Positions 5,918 to 14,764 of a stretch of 23,905 nt of DNA are shown here, one piece after another. Origin of the DNA: a virus. Location of the stretch: IMG/VR virus record IMGVR_UViG_3300022902_000075, positions 1 through 23,905 of that record, one strand, 5' to 3'. The translations under genes were made by a program, and so were the position numbers. Each line of letters begins with the position of its first letter. Within the stretch, counting starts at the first letter, position 1. A model generated the notes under the pieces. That model was not told the DNA's origin and searched no databases. It saw only the letters and a list, made by a program, of their open reading frames with translations.

Positions 5918-8061
5918 AGATCGCCCCTCTCAATCGCTTCCAGTGTATCGCGAAGCGCGCGATGACGGTAGTCCACCAGTTCCATGGCCGAGCGGATCAT
6001 CAGGGAGTGGAACCAAGGCTCCTGAGCGTCCTGGATCGCCTTCCACGCCATCTGAGCAATTAGGATCGGGTCCGTGGGGTCATCGACCACGAACGACCCC
6101 TCCATCCCGAACCGTCCCGCAGGTGTGCAGGGACCGACCAGGCACGGGGCGCCCAGGAGATAGGACTCCATCGCCGTGTAGTTGAAGGACTCCGCGTGCG
6201 TGACCTGTAGGTTCAGGTCCATCCCGCCCATCTGCTCATAGTAGTCACGTTGGGGAGCATAGCGCGTCTCGAATAGGGACACGTTCCCCGCTATGGCCAT
6301 GTTTAGGGAGTTGAACTGCATTGGGCCGTGGATCTCCACCGGCCGCCCGCTGATCCGGCTCAGTTCGCGTGCCGCTAACATCTGGGTCCAGGTGTTTTTC
6401 CGGGGACTCCACGTGTTCCACATGCCGACCCGGAGTGGGTTCTCCGCTTCCCGTGGACCTCGGCGAAGGCGTTCCAGGGGGTCCGTTCGGATCGGGACGG
6501 GGAGCCATCGACACCCGAGCGCTCGAGCCATCGGAGCGTGGCCGCACAGGACGTGGGACGGCCCCAACGGGATCACCTGCTCGAATACACCGTGTTCTCC
6601 GTCTATCTCTCCCTGGGCCATCGGAGAGTGCAGAACCGCGAACGGGTGGACGCCGCCATCGCGCAGAAGCGCGAACATATCGGCCTGACCGTCGGACCAG
6701 GAGTGCAGAAGGCAATAGCGGACCCCGTCGGGGATCGTTCCCCCAGGGTAGTCTGTGAGGCCGAAGACATCGACCATAGACGCGTTCAGATAGGCCACGC
6801 TGGTATGCTTGACCCCGGAATAGGTCGCGATGGTCGGGAACTGCTCATCCCCCAGGGGACGCCGATGTTCCGTGTCTGCGCGTCTCATTACGCCCTCCAG
6901 TTGGCGAAGCGCGTCCCGCTTCCGAAGCACGGGCCCCGTGACCGACACGCGTCCGCTCAGGACGGACTCCGTGGCCGCCACCCATGCGGGAAGGTCGGCC
7001 GTCGACAACGCGATCTCCGCATGGTCCCGGAGCGCGCCGTTGTCGCTCACGATCGTCGGGATTCCCCACTTTCGGGACTCTTCGACGGCCATTCCGTAGG
7101 TCTCCGTGACCAGGGACGGCGCCAGTAGCGCCTTCGCGCGCGTGAAGTAAGGTCTGGGGTCGGCCCACCCAACGGACTCGCAGTTCTCCGAGTGAATCGC
7201 CGGACTGTCCCCGATGATGACGAACCGTTCCTCGGGGAAGTGGTCCGCCACGCGCCGGACAATGTCGGTCCCCTTCTCGAACCCGGCCCCGATCATCAGG
7301 ATCGCGCCGTCACGCGTCGACGTTCCGAGCGCGTCCTCGGTCGGTGGGGTCAGGACCTCAATCTCACGGCCAGTGGAATGGGCGAACCGGCGCGCGGCAA
7401 ACTCGGAATTGAGGACCAGAGTGTCCGGCGCATCGAACAACGCGCGCCACTCCGGCGCGCTCTCCGGGTCTTCGGGGATTGCGAACGTGTCCGCGTCCAT
7501 CCCCATCCAGAACTGTTGATAGCACAGGAGCGGCGCCAGGCCGCTCAAAGTGGTTAGGCGTAGGTTGAACGCTAGACCCCACCCGAACGTGGTCCAGAGC
7601 GCCACGGGGCGCGCTTCCTGCGACCACTGGCGTATATACGGGATGGCCGCGTCCTGGGGGACGTAGTGATACGCCATCCCCTCCACGTCCTTCTGATCCG
7701 CTTCAGGAATCGGCCGCACGGTCCCGGACCCGTAGGTCGCGCGGACCCATGCGAAGACGTGGACCTCATACCCCATCGTCTGGAGATGCGCCCCGACGGC
7801 TTTCCATACGATCTCCCCGCCGCCGATGCAGTCCGGCCACGCCGTCCCGATCACGAGCCCGACGCGGGCCCCGACGCTCGCGGAGACCTCCACGCCCGGC
7901 GTGTCATACTGCGGCCCCACTACGCGGAAGAGCCGAGGGTCCAGACGGTGAAGGGCCAGGAGTTGCGCGCCCGTCTTCGACGCTAGGCGCGCGGGGATCG
8001 TCATCCGGGATTCATCGCCCGTGACAACGTGGCGGATGGTCAACGGGATACGCCGCGCCAT
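5914..8061 (-). CDS. Double-domain GT-B glycosyltransferase
   Basis: 715 residues from the ATG at 8061. That start lies one base after the stop of the tail hub gene (TAACATG) with GTGGGG upstream; the longer frame starting at 8193 would overlap the hub gene by 131 bases in another frame and is unlikely. The protein contains two GT-B units. Unit 1 (about 65-400): VGLVIGTAWPDCIGGGEIVWKAVG with the glycine loop at 80-82, ILMIGAGFEKGTDIVRR (254-270), VIIGD, and an E-x7-E motif at E320/E328 followed by a WGIPTIVSDNGALRDH block. Unit 2 (about 540-715): LRVGMWNTWSPRKNTWTQ, then E-x7-E at E624/E632 and LLGAPCLVGP. Both E-x7-E motifs are typical of GT4-like retaining enzymes. Tandem units may transfer two successive sugars. 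Confidence 0.8.
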   Translation of the reverse strand: MARRIPLTIRHVVTGDESRMTIPARLASKTGAQLLALHRLDPRLFRVVGPQYDTPGVEVSASVGARVGLVIGTAWPDCIGGGEIVWKAVGAHLQTMGYEVHVFAWVRATYGSGTVRPIPEADQKDVEGMAYHYVPQDAAIPYIRQWSQEARPVALWTTFGWGLAFNLRLTTLSGLAPLLCYQQFWMGMDADTFAIPEDPESAPEWRALFDAPDTLVLNSEFAARRFAHSTGREIEVLTPPTEDALGTSTRDGAILMIGAGFEKGTDIVRRVADHFPEERFVIIGDSPAIHSENCESVGWADPRPYFTRAKALLAPSLVTETYGMAVEESRKWGIPTIVSDNGALRDHAEIALSTADLPAWVAATESVLSGRVSVTGPVLRKRDALRQLEGVMRRADTEHRRPLGDEQFPTIATYSGVKHTSVAYLNASMVDVFGLTDYPGGTIPDGVRYCLLHSWSDGQADMFALLRDGGVHPFAVLHSPMAQGEIDGEHGVFEQVIPLGPSHVLCGHAPMARALGCRWLPVPIRTDPLERLRRGPREAENPLRVGMWNTWSPRKNTWTQMLAARELSRISGRPVEIHGPMQFNSLNMAIAGNVSLFETRYAPQRDYYEQMGGMDLNLQVTHAESFNYTAMESYLLGAPCLVGPCTPAGRFGMEGSFVVDDPTDPILIAQMAWKAIQDAQEPWFHSLMIRSAMELVDYRHRALRDTLEAIERGDL

Positions 8062-8062
8062 G

Positions 8063-10006
8063 TTACCCCACCCGACTCGGACGGTAGATACGGCCCGAGG
8101 CCCACCAGTTGATATGCGCCTTGTATTTATGCGTCCCGGATGTCCGCTCATATCGGATGGTGAGCGTCCGCTCCAGGACCCGGATGTCCACAATCCTGAC
8201 CACTGTTAGGGACTCTTCCGGGCTGTAGAACAGACCCGACGTGGTGTCCTCAATCTGGAGTATGACCGCGCCCGAAGACTCTTCCGACGGCGTGAAGTCC
8301 AGGAGGACATCCTCATCATAGATCGAGCTGGTGGTCCGCTCCGGCGTGATGTTGACACCCTGTTGGGTCCGCTCGATGGAGTCCGCGACCGCGTTCTTGA
8401 GTCCCGCCAGTTGAACCCCGAGGTCTTCCAGGAACGGCTTCGGCTTGTTCTCCAACCGAAGGCGGACGCGAACCCCGCCGTCCGTGGCCCTGCGGTTCTC
8501 TTCCAGAATGCGGAAGTCCTTCGCGATGTCGTTCCCGTCGTGATCCGTGTTCAGGAACGAAGACACGGACACAAGGTCGCCAGGAGCGAAGGACATCAGA
8601 CCATCCGGCGTGTCATATACGTCCAGGACCATACTCTCACGCGGGTCCTTATTGGCCGCCAGATAGGCGTCCGCCTCGGTCTTTAGCTCGGTCATCGTGT
8701 CGACGTTGAACGCCACCGTCTTCTGACGCAGACCGTAGTCCCCCTGACTTGTGGCGTCCTGTAGGACCACGGTGATGGCGTTCCCGCCGGCGCCGGTTCC
8801 GGTGGCGACCAAGTAGTTGACTAGGTCCTCATCATCTCGGTCATAGGCCGTGATGTTGACGTGGTGGCCTTCGATCAGATGATACGTGTCACGGCGATCC
8901 GTTCCCCAGGTGGCGCCCACTGCGCCGGTCGCGGGCTCGGTCTGCACGTCCACTTCCCCGGTCAACCGGACCCGCCATTCCAGTCCGTAGGACTCCGCGA
9001 TACGGTCCAGGACGGCCAGAAGCGTCATCCCGCCGACGGTGAAGTTATCTTCGACCGTCTGGGACACCACGGTCCCCTGCGTTATCCCCGGAATGTCCCG
9101 CCGCGCGATGACCTCGAACCAGTAGATGGCCGGGGTCTTCCGCGTTGCATCGTTCGGGGAGAACTCAAACCTGACGGCAAAGTATCGGCGATCGAGCAGT
9201 CCCGTTATGTCCTCGCCTGCTCCTGACGGGAACGTCGGGAACTGAGCCACCGGGAAGGACCGCCCGGCGATCGCAATATACGTCTCCACGGACCACTTGA
9301 CCTCTTGCTCGTCGTATGAGCCATCGAAGCGCAGAACGTCCATGTCATCTACGGCCGAACCCCAATCATATATGGGGGACTCATAGACCCCGGACCCGCT
9401 GTATGGCGGGATCTCGTTAATCCCGTCCCCGTCGTCGTCCGAGGCCCCGGCCAGGGTCAGGGTCCCGGTGGCGTCTTCCGTCGCGTCCTCGCGGATCAGG
9501 TCCCATACGATCGCGCCGCTCAGGAGCAAGTAGTCGGAAGAGTTCGCGCTCGCCAGGTATCCGTTCCAGGAACACAGTTCGTTAGCATCGTGCGTTATGT
9601 CGCTCGGCGTGGTGGACGTGATCCGCCGATAGTCATAGGACTGCGTCAGGCGCTTCGTGTTCTCCACGGATGAGATGTCCCCACTGAGGACGTAGTCCGC
9701 CGGGAACTCGGTGTCCGCCAACCGCGCGGACAACCCCTCTGCCTCATATCGCACGAACCCCTGGGGCCCGAGCGAGATGACCCCGGCGATCTGTCCGACG
9801 GCGTGGTCCGTCTCGGTCTCGGTCTCATAGGCCCGGACCACTGTCCCGTGGGTGAGCAGGCTGATCTGCGCGTCATCGCGTGGGATGGCGAACCGTATCT
9901 CGCGGGTTCCCGAGTTCGTCCGCGTGAACTCCACGTCCGTCGCGTTGACCAGGATGTCGGCTCGAGACGCGTTCCCTGAGTTGTAGACGTGGATCTGGTA
10001 AGGCAT
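8063..10006 (-). CDS. Tail hub / tail-associated protein
   Basis: 647 residues encoded directly after the Dit-like gene, the usual place of the tail hub (gp27-like or Tal) in siphophages. The N-terminus (MPYQIHVYNSGN, then TDVEFTRTNSGTREIRFAIPR) and the middle part (a QTVEDNFTVGGMTLLAVLDRI helix, EVDVQTEPA, TYHLIEGHHVNI, then MVLDVYDTPDGLMSFAPGDLVSV near 490) match the pattern of siphovirus ReqiPepy6 Gp37-like hub proteins. An inserted domain (about 180-320) contains a calcium-loop-like D190-x-D192-x-D194-G-x-x-E198 and DGSYDEQ at 228-234. The C-terminus is beta-rich. No peptidase or muramidase motif is seen, so lytic activity is not supported. It likely caps the tail tube and links to receptor-binding parts. 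Confidence 0.7.
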   Translation of the reverse strand: MPYQIHVYNSGNASRADILVNATDVEFTRTNSGTREIRFAIPRDDAQISLLTHGTVVRAYETETETDHAVGQIAGVISLGPQGFVRYEAEGLSARLADTEFPADYVLSGDISSVENTKRLTQSYDYRRITSTTPSDITHDANELCSWNGYLASANSSDYLLLSGAIVWDLIREDATEDATGTLTLAGASDDDGDGINEIPPYSGSGVYESPIYDWGSAVDDMDVLRFDGSYDEQEVKWSVETYIAIAGRSFPVAQFPTFPSGAGEDITGLLDRRYFAVRFEFSPNDATRKTPAIYWFEVIARRDIPGITQGTVVSQTVEDNFTVGGMTLLAVLDRIAESYGLEWRVRLTGEVDVQTEPATGAVGATWGTDRRDTYHLIEGHHVNITAYDRDDEDLVNYLVATGTGAGGNAITVVLQDATSQGDYGLRQKTVAFNVDTMTELKTEADAYLAANKDPRESMVLDVYDTPDGLMSFAPGDLVSVSSFLNTDHDGNDIAKDFRILEENRRATDGGVRVRLRLENKPKPFLEDLGVQLAGLKNAVADSIERTQQGVNITPERTTSSIYDEDVLLDFTPSEESSGAVILQIEDTTSGLFYSPEESLTVVRIVDIRVLERTLTIRYERTSGTHKYKAHINWWASGRIYRPSRVG

Positions 10007-10014
10007 GAACCCGC

Positions 10015-11310
10015 CTAGAGATATAGGTCCTTGTGTCGGATCTCAACGTCCAGGTTCCCCGCAGTGGGCGGGGAAAACTCAATATGGTTCAGTCCGGGGA
10101 CAAGCTCGAAGTAGTGGCCGTTTACTTCGTCGTTGTTCTCTTGCCACGACCCGGAGCGCAGGAGTCGCGTCCGCGCGCGGACGTTGTCAATCGCCAAAGA
10201 GTCGGCCGTCGCGTTCGTCAGTTGGGCCGGGCTCTCCAGCTTGAATGAGACGTGTTTGTAACGGGGTTCGCTGGTATTGATGAACTCCCCGGCCACGGAA
10301 CCGCGCTCCAGTTGGAAGTCATCCGCGTAGATCTCTTCGGAGTTGTTGACCACGCGGATCGTGACCGCGAGGAAGGCCGCCGACGCGTGGGACGTATGCG
10401 CTCGGGACGCGCGTTGCCAGGATGTTCCCGTGACCACTGTGTCGCCGGTGGAATTGCTCAGGAACCCGAGCGCCGCGTCGAGTGACTGAATCACGATCCG
10501 CGCCGTGGCGCCTGCGCTCACCCGCGCCACGTAGGCGCTGAACACGTATTGGGTCGACGCGTCACACGGGATGGTTTGCCCCAGGTTGTGATGGGTCCCC
10601 CCACCCGTGCGATGGACCCGGAGACACCGGCCGCCGGTTCGCCCCAGATGCTCGATCACGTCCGGGTCTGAACTCCCGGCCGGGGCGGTCCAGTCATCCG
10701 GCGTGGCGCCGACTCCTTCCTCCACGGATGAGTTCACCACCAGGTTACGGCCCTTCCAGATGACCTCACCGTTTCCCGACGCGGGCCACGTCGATGAGGA
10801 CGGCGTCAGAATCAACTGCGCGGGCCCTGGGACGCTCCCGGCGTATTGAGGGTGGGCGTATCTGATGAGCTTCGTGGAGTTGATGCTCGCCGTTGTAACG
10901 GAGTGGGCAAAGTTCCGATCTAGACCCCAGACCCCGAGCGGGACGATTAGGCGGATCGTCACCTCACGGATGAACGCGTGAAGCCGGTCGGTGTAGCGGA
11001 TGCCACTGAGCCAGACCTCGGCGTGACGGCTCAGGGTATTGTCCGTGAGCGTCATCGCTGTTCCAAAGGTAAAGACCCGCATCAGGACCTCGGTCTTATC
11101 GTCCAGGTCCACCGCGTCCGTCCCATACAGGCGGCCGAACAGCGTGATCTCCTTCTGCCCAATGGGGTTCCCGTATGAACGGACGTAGACACCCATCCGC
11201 CCGGCGATTCGTTCCCCTCGGACGGACGTGACGGTCGACTCCCGCACGATGTCAAACCCCGTGGGGAAGTCATAGAAGATCGTCCCGGAGTCAATCGTTA
11301 GGCGTCCCAT
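10015..11310 (-). CDS. Distal tail protein (Dit-like) with carbohydrate-binding-like insertion
   Basis: 431 residues. Residues 1-150 (MGRLTIDSGT, KEITLFGRLYG, VWLSGIRYTDRLHAF, EVTIRLIVPLGVW) correspond to the N-terminal ring-forming part of Dit proteins, and the end (HYFELVPGLNHIEFS, 399-413) to their C-terminal galectin-like beta domain. Between them, residues about 187-348 look like an inserted jelly roll of the CBM_4_9 type: GRNLVVNSSVE, DDW, GGRCLRVHR, QYVFSAYVA, SWQR and YADDFQLERGSVAGEF. Such evolved Dits with carbohydrate-binding inserts are known in other siphophages and bind the host surface. The ATG at 11310 overlaps the tape measure stop (TAATG). Dit forms the ring between tail tube and hub. 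Confidence 0.75.
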   Translation of the reverse strand: MGRLTIDSGTIFYDFPTGFDIVRESTVTSVRGERIAGRMGVYVRSYGNPIGQKEITLFGRLYGTDAVDLDDKTEVLMRVFTFGTAMTLTDNTLSRHAEVWLSGIRYTDRLHAFIREVTIRLIVPLGVWGLDRNFAHSVTTASINSTKLIRYAHPQYAGSVPGPAQLILTPSSSTWPASGNGEVIWKGRNLVVNSSVEEGVGATPDDWTAPAGSSDPDVIEHLGRTGGRCLRVHRTGGGTHHNLGQTIPCDASTQYVFSAYVARVSAGATARIVIQSLDAALGFLSNSTGDTVVTGTSWQRASRAHTSHASAAFLAVTIRVVNNSEEIYADDFQLERGSVAGEFINTSEPRYKHVSFKLESPAQLTNATADSLAIDNVRARTRLLRSGSWQENNDEVNGHYFELVPGLNHIEFSPPTAGNLDVEIRHKDLYL

Positions 11311-14138
11311 TAGCGCCGTATCCCCTTCGTCCGCTTCGCCTTCGCGAAGGCCCGGCCGAGCCCCACGTCAAACTGGTCCTGTATGATCCCGTCGAGGTCA
11401 TCCAGGTCGGCCACCGTCTGGACGTGGACGTTCTCCACATGGATTGTGGTCCCGCCTATGTCGCCAGGACCGCCCCCTGCTCCCGCCGTGGCGAGTTCCG
11501 CCCCGGTGTCCCCGCCTAATGCTCGGATACCGTCACGGATCTCCGTGAGCAGGTTGTCGCGCCTGTTCCCGAGCGTTGTGAGAACGTCACGGAACGCGCC
11601 GCTGATCGTCGTCACCGTTACCCCGGCCGGTTTGCCCTGGTCGGGAGCAGGAACCGGGAGACCCGTCTCGGGGTTGATCGTGGTCCTCACGAGCCGATCG
11701 TCATTCCGCGTGACGTTCACATGAGCGAACGGGTTGAACTGGTTCTCCAGTTGCTCATCCGCGCCCCGTGCTAGTTGGAACGCCCGGTCCCCTGCATTGA
11801 ACACGGCTTGGAGTTGTTCCCGGAACGCCGGGTCGGTCAGGATGTCGTTCGGGTTGCGCCGAGCCCCACCACCGAGGTCCACGTCGATGAGCTTCCCGAG
11901 TTTCTCAAGCTCTGGCTTAATCAGGGAGTCCACGACCTGAGCAGTGATGGACGCGCCCACTACTTCCTGCATGAACGCCTGGATGGACCGCGTGGCCTGG
12001 TGGCCCGTGAACCCTGCGTCGATCCCCTTCTCAATCGCGCCCGTCAGGGAACCGCTCACCTGGTTCGCGAACCCGGACGCGTCGAAGTCCCCGCCTAAAA
12101 ACTGCTTGGCCGCGTTGATGGAGTTCGTCAGGAACCCGCCCACGTCTCCCTGAGCGCCGCTCACTACGGCGCCCGCCAGAGACCCGCCAACGCCTCGGAA
12201 CCCGCCGGTCATCTCGGAGAGGACCTGTATCCCGATGTCCCCCCACTCGGTCAACGCGTCGGCGAGCTTCCCGAACACGCCTTCGACCTTCTTCCCGAAG
12301 GAGTCGGACCCACGCCCGGCGCGCATGGCTGCAGTGTGAACATCGTCCAGGCTCTTCCCGACGTTCGCCACGTCCTGAGCGGTCCCACGGAAGTCTGCGC
12401 CCTCGATCTCCATCAGGAACGCGCGGAACGCCTGCATCCCTGGATCATTCTCCAGTTCCGTCTGGCGGGCCACGTTCGCGATCTGGTTCCTGGCGCCGAA
12501 CAAGGCGGCCTGTGACGCGCTCCCCGGCTGCCGCCCCATCGAAACGCGCCGATCCGCTGCGGCCTGGGCCGCGCCCGATGGATCTCGCAGGAACCGCGCC
12601 CCGCCCTCGATCATCTCACGCAAAGCGCGAGGAACCACCGACAGAGATGACTGGCGAGCCCCGTGCAGGGCCCGATCCGTGGCGCGTGGGAGTAGTCGGT
12701 TCTCGGGAGTGATGCGCGCCCCGGCCCTCGGCCGTCGACGCGTCAGAGTCGGAGCGACGATGGTCGGGAGATCCTTCGCGGCCGCGTCGGCGAGCTTCCG
12801 CGCCTTTGCCGCTTCCGCGAACGCGTCCCGCTGGATCTGCTCAAAGCTCTTGGGCCGCTGGCTCAGGACGTTGTTCCTGAGTGCTGTCACGGTGGCCGCG
12901 TCGGAGCCAGGTGGGACCGCGAAGTTCCGCAGCGCCGTTACGCGTTGCTCGGACGCCTTCGCGGCCGCTGCCTGTTGCTTCGCCAGGGTCTCCTGGACCT
13001 CAGTGGTGGGGAGTCCCTTGAGGAACAACCCCGCGGGGGAGAACCGTCCCAACAGGATCGCCGCGTCAACCATCAGGGCCAACGCTTCCGCCGTCTTCCC
13101 TGCGACCGTCGCGATCGCCTTCAGGGACGTGACTATTTCATCCTTATTGCCCTCTAGGGCCCGCGTCAGGCGTTCGATTGCGTTCCCGAGCCCCTTCTCA
13201 CCTTCAACCTGTCCGGCCGCTTCGTTGAATATGTCCCCGACGGCTCGGGCGAAGTCGCGAAGCGCGGGCATGGCGCCTTCGGTCAGGTTCGCGACGAACG
13301 TCTCCCAGGCGTCCCCCATGTTGGAGATCGCCCCGACCGTGGTCTCGCTCATCCGGTTCGTGGCGCCCGCAATCGGGCCCTCGGTGTTGACCATCGTGTC
13401 CAGGAGCGCCGCGCGGAACTCGGGGAGCGTCAGTTTCGTCAGGTCCTCAATGCCCTTGAAGGACTTGATTAAGTTGAGGATGCCACGCTCGCGCAGGATG
13501 TCGGCCGCGCCCGCGCCACCGGCGAACGCGCGCCCCATGGCGGATGCGCCCTCGGTCGCGGACAGACCCATGAAAGCCGACAGGTCCGCGACCGCCTTCG
13601 TGGTCCCCTCGATGTTCTTCGTGAATTGCCCACCCATGAACGCCGCGAGCGTGGTCCCGGCCTCGGACACGTCCCGGACGCTGAACGCCGTAGTGGCCGC
13701 GATCCGGCGGAAGGCGTCCATGGCCTTCTGCGCCCCGGCCGCTGATCCCACAACGCCCTGGAGACGGACCTCCATGGTCTGAAAACTGAGGTTGAGACCT
13801 ATACCGGCCTTGTGAGCGTCCACGATCCCGCGCGCGAACGAACTGACCACGCGCAGGGCGCCGCCGACGGCGCGGTCCACCAGGGAGAACTGGAGCGCGA
13901 GCTTCGATAACGACCCGGTCATCTCCTTCGTCTGGGCCGTCGCCTTCCGCTGGCGGCCACCGTAGTCCTGGATGGCCTTCCCCACGTCATCTATCTCGCC
14001 TTCGGCGTCCTGTCCTTCGTTGGCGAGCGCGGAGAGCGCCGTGGTCATCTGCTTGGACGCTTTGACCGCCTGAGACATCGCGCGGGAGAACCCGCGCGTG
14101 TCGCCGTCTATCTCGAATTGCAGGTGTTCATCGGCCAT
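11310..14138 (-). CDS. Tape measure protein
   Basis: 942 residues; the protein lies inside the tail tube, sets its length and is ejected with the DNA. The N-terminus is helical and Ala/Gln/Lys-rich. Residues about 105-290 carry the conserved tape measure domain, with a LSFQTMEVRLQGVVGSAA stretch, FRRIAATTAFSVRDVSEA, LAAFMGGQ, LSAFMGLSATEGASAMGRAF and an AISNMGDAWETFVANLTEG block. After that come long helical, Ala-rich stretches and Gly-rich segments (about 640-740), followed by a C-terminal region with NPFAHVNVTRND. At the usual 1.5 angstrom per residue the tail would be about 140 nm long. It starts one base after the stop of the frameshifted T frame and is the longest gene of the window, as in other long-tailed phages. 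Confidence 0.93.
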   Translation of the reverse strand: MADEHLQFEIDGDTRGFSRAMSQAVKASKQMTTALSALANEGQDAEGEIDDVGKAIQDYGGRQRKATAQTKEMTGSLSKLALQFSLVDRAVGGALRVVSSFARGIVDAHKAGIGLNLSFQTMEVRLQGVVGSAAGAQKAMDAFRRIAATTAFSVRDVSEAGTTLAAFMGGQFTKNIEGTTKAVADLSAFMGLSATEGASAMGRAFAGGAGAADILRERGILNLIKSFKGIEDLTKLTLPEFRAALLDTMVNTEGPIAGATNRMSETTVGAISNMGDAWETFVANLTEGAMPALRDFARAVGDIFNEAAGQVEGEKGLGNAIERLTRALEGNKDEIVTSLKAIATVAGKTAEALALMVDAAILLGRFSPAGLFLKGLPTTEVQETLAKQQAAAAKASEQRVTALRNFAVPPGSDAATVTALRNNVLSQRPKSFEQIQRDAFAEAAKARKLADAAAKDLPTIVAPTLTRRRPRAGARITPENRLLPRATDRALHGARQSSLSVVPRALREMIEGGARFLRDPSGAAQAAADRRVSMGRQPGSASQAALFGARNQIANVARQTELENDPGMQAFRAFLMEIEGADFRGTAQDVANVGKSLDDVHTAAMRAGRGSDSFGKKVEGVFGKLADALTEWGDIGIQVLSEMTGGFRGVGGSLAGAVVSGAQGDVGGFLTNSINAAKQFLGGDFDASGFANQVSGSLTGAIEKGIDAGFTGHQATRSIQAFMQEVVGASITAQVVDSLIKPELEKLGKLIDVDLGGGARRNPNDILTDPAFREQLQAVFNAGDRAFQLARGADEQLENQFNPFAHVNVTRNDDRLVRTTINPETGLPVPAPDQGKPAGVTVTTISGAFRDVLTTLGNRRDNLLTEIRDGIRALGGDTGAELATAGAGGGPGDIGGTTIHVENVHVQTVADLDDLDGIIQDQFDVGLGRAFAKAKRTKGIRR

Positions 14139-14139
14139 A

Positions 14140-14738
14140 TCAGTCCCCCATCACCTTCCCGAACTTCTCGGACCACTCCGAGGACGTGGGGATGGCGGCC
14201 AAAAGACGGCGCGTCTGGGTCGGAGTAAGGGCCAGGAAGTCGTTCAGGGAATGGTGGTAAAAATGGCAGAACATCCCGCACAGTCCCCAGAGGTCTAGGT
14301 CGCGGGGTTGTCTGTCCCCGCTGGTTCGTTTCCCGCCGTCTCCCCGTCATCGTCCTCGGGGACCATGTCGCGGCCCGTCGACGTGATCGCGTAGATCCGC
14401 CCTAGCAGGCGGTCATGCTCGGGGTCATCCGGCGTGAAACACCGCGCCACGTCATCGAACCCGAGGTCCGGGTAGGTCTCGCGGACCCCGACCGTGGCCG
14501 TGGCGAACATCCGCCGCATGTTGCGGAACGCGCGGGCGGGGTCTTCTGGCGTGTCGGGGTCCAGGAGGTCCACCCATTCTACGTTCGTCCCCTCCACGCC
14601 CATCGGGGTCAGGATGTCCTGGACCGCGAACATCTCGAGCCAGGAGAACTCCCGGAACGTGCAGGCCCCGATACCGGGGACCTCCAGGGTGATCCCCGCG
14701 TTCGTCATCTCCCGCCCCGTTGCTTCCATCGTCGCCAT
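14140..14738 (-). CDS. Tail assembly chaperones G and GT (programmed -1 frameshift)
   Basis: Two products are predicted from one start. G (14295-14738, 147 residues) opens with EATGREMTNAGITLEVPGIG and has the small alpha-beta look of siphophage tail chaperones. GT (about 199 residues) arises when ribosomes slip back one base at GGGAAAC (14334 to 14328), which lies in phase as G GGA AAC. G codons 1-137 are then joined to 62 codons of the -1 frame that end with TGA at 14142-14140. The T part reads DLDLWGLCGMFCHFYHHSLN and then LTPTQTRRLLAAIPTSSEW, the kind of helical T domain expected. It ends just before the tape measure start. GT binds the tape measure and recruits tail tube subunits in lambda, and the gene order is the same here. 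Confidence 0.88.
14302..14334 (-). promoter_or_regulatory. -1 ribosomal frameshift signal (slippery heptamer plus hairpin)
   Basis: On the minus strand GGGAAAC (14334-14328) matches X XXY YYZ in the frame of G. Six bases later GCGGGG (14321-14316) pairs with CCCCGC (14307-14302) around an eight-base loop, a suitable stimulatory stem. The G stop codon TAG follows at 14297-14295. Lambda uses GGGAAAG at the same place. Confidence 0.85.
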
Positions 14739-14764
14739 ATCCCTGCTCCAGTGTCTGCGTTGGA

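Noticed and set aside
12679-13782. Plus-strand frame of 367 residues antisense to the tape measure gene
   Set aside because: A long open frame opposite a GC-rich, Ala-rich gene is expected by chance; composition (Ala/Ser/Arg) shows no domain.
14108-14350. Minus-strand frame of 80 residues over the T region
   Set aside because: It lies in the third frame; the -1 frame used by the frameshift has the T-like sequence and the right stop.
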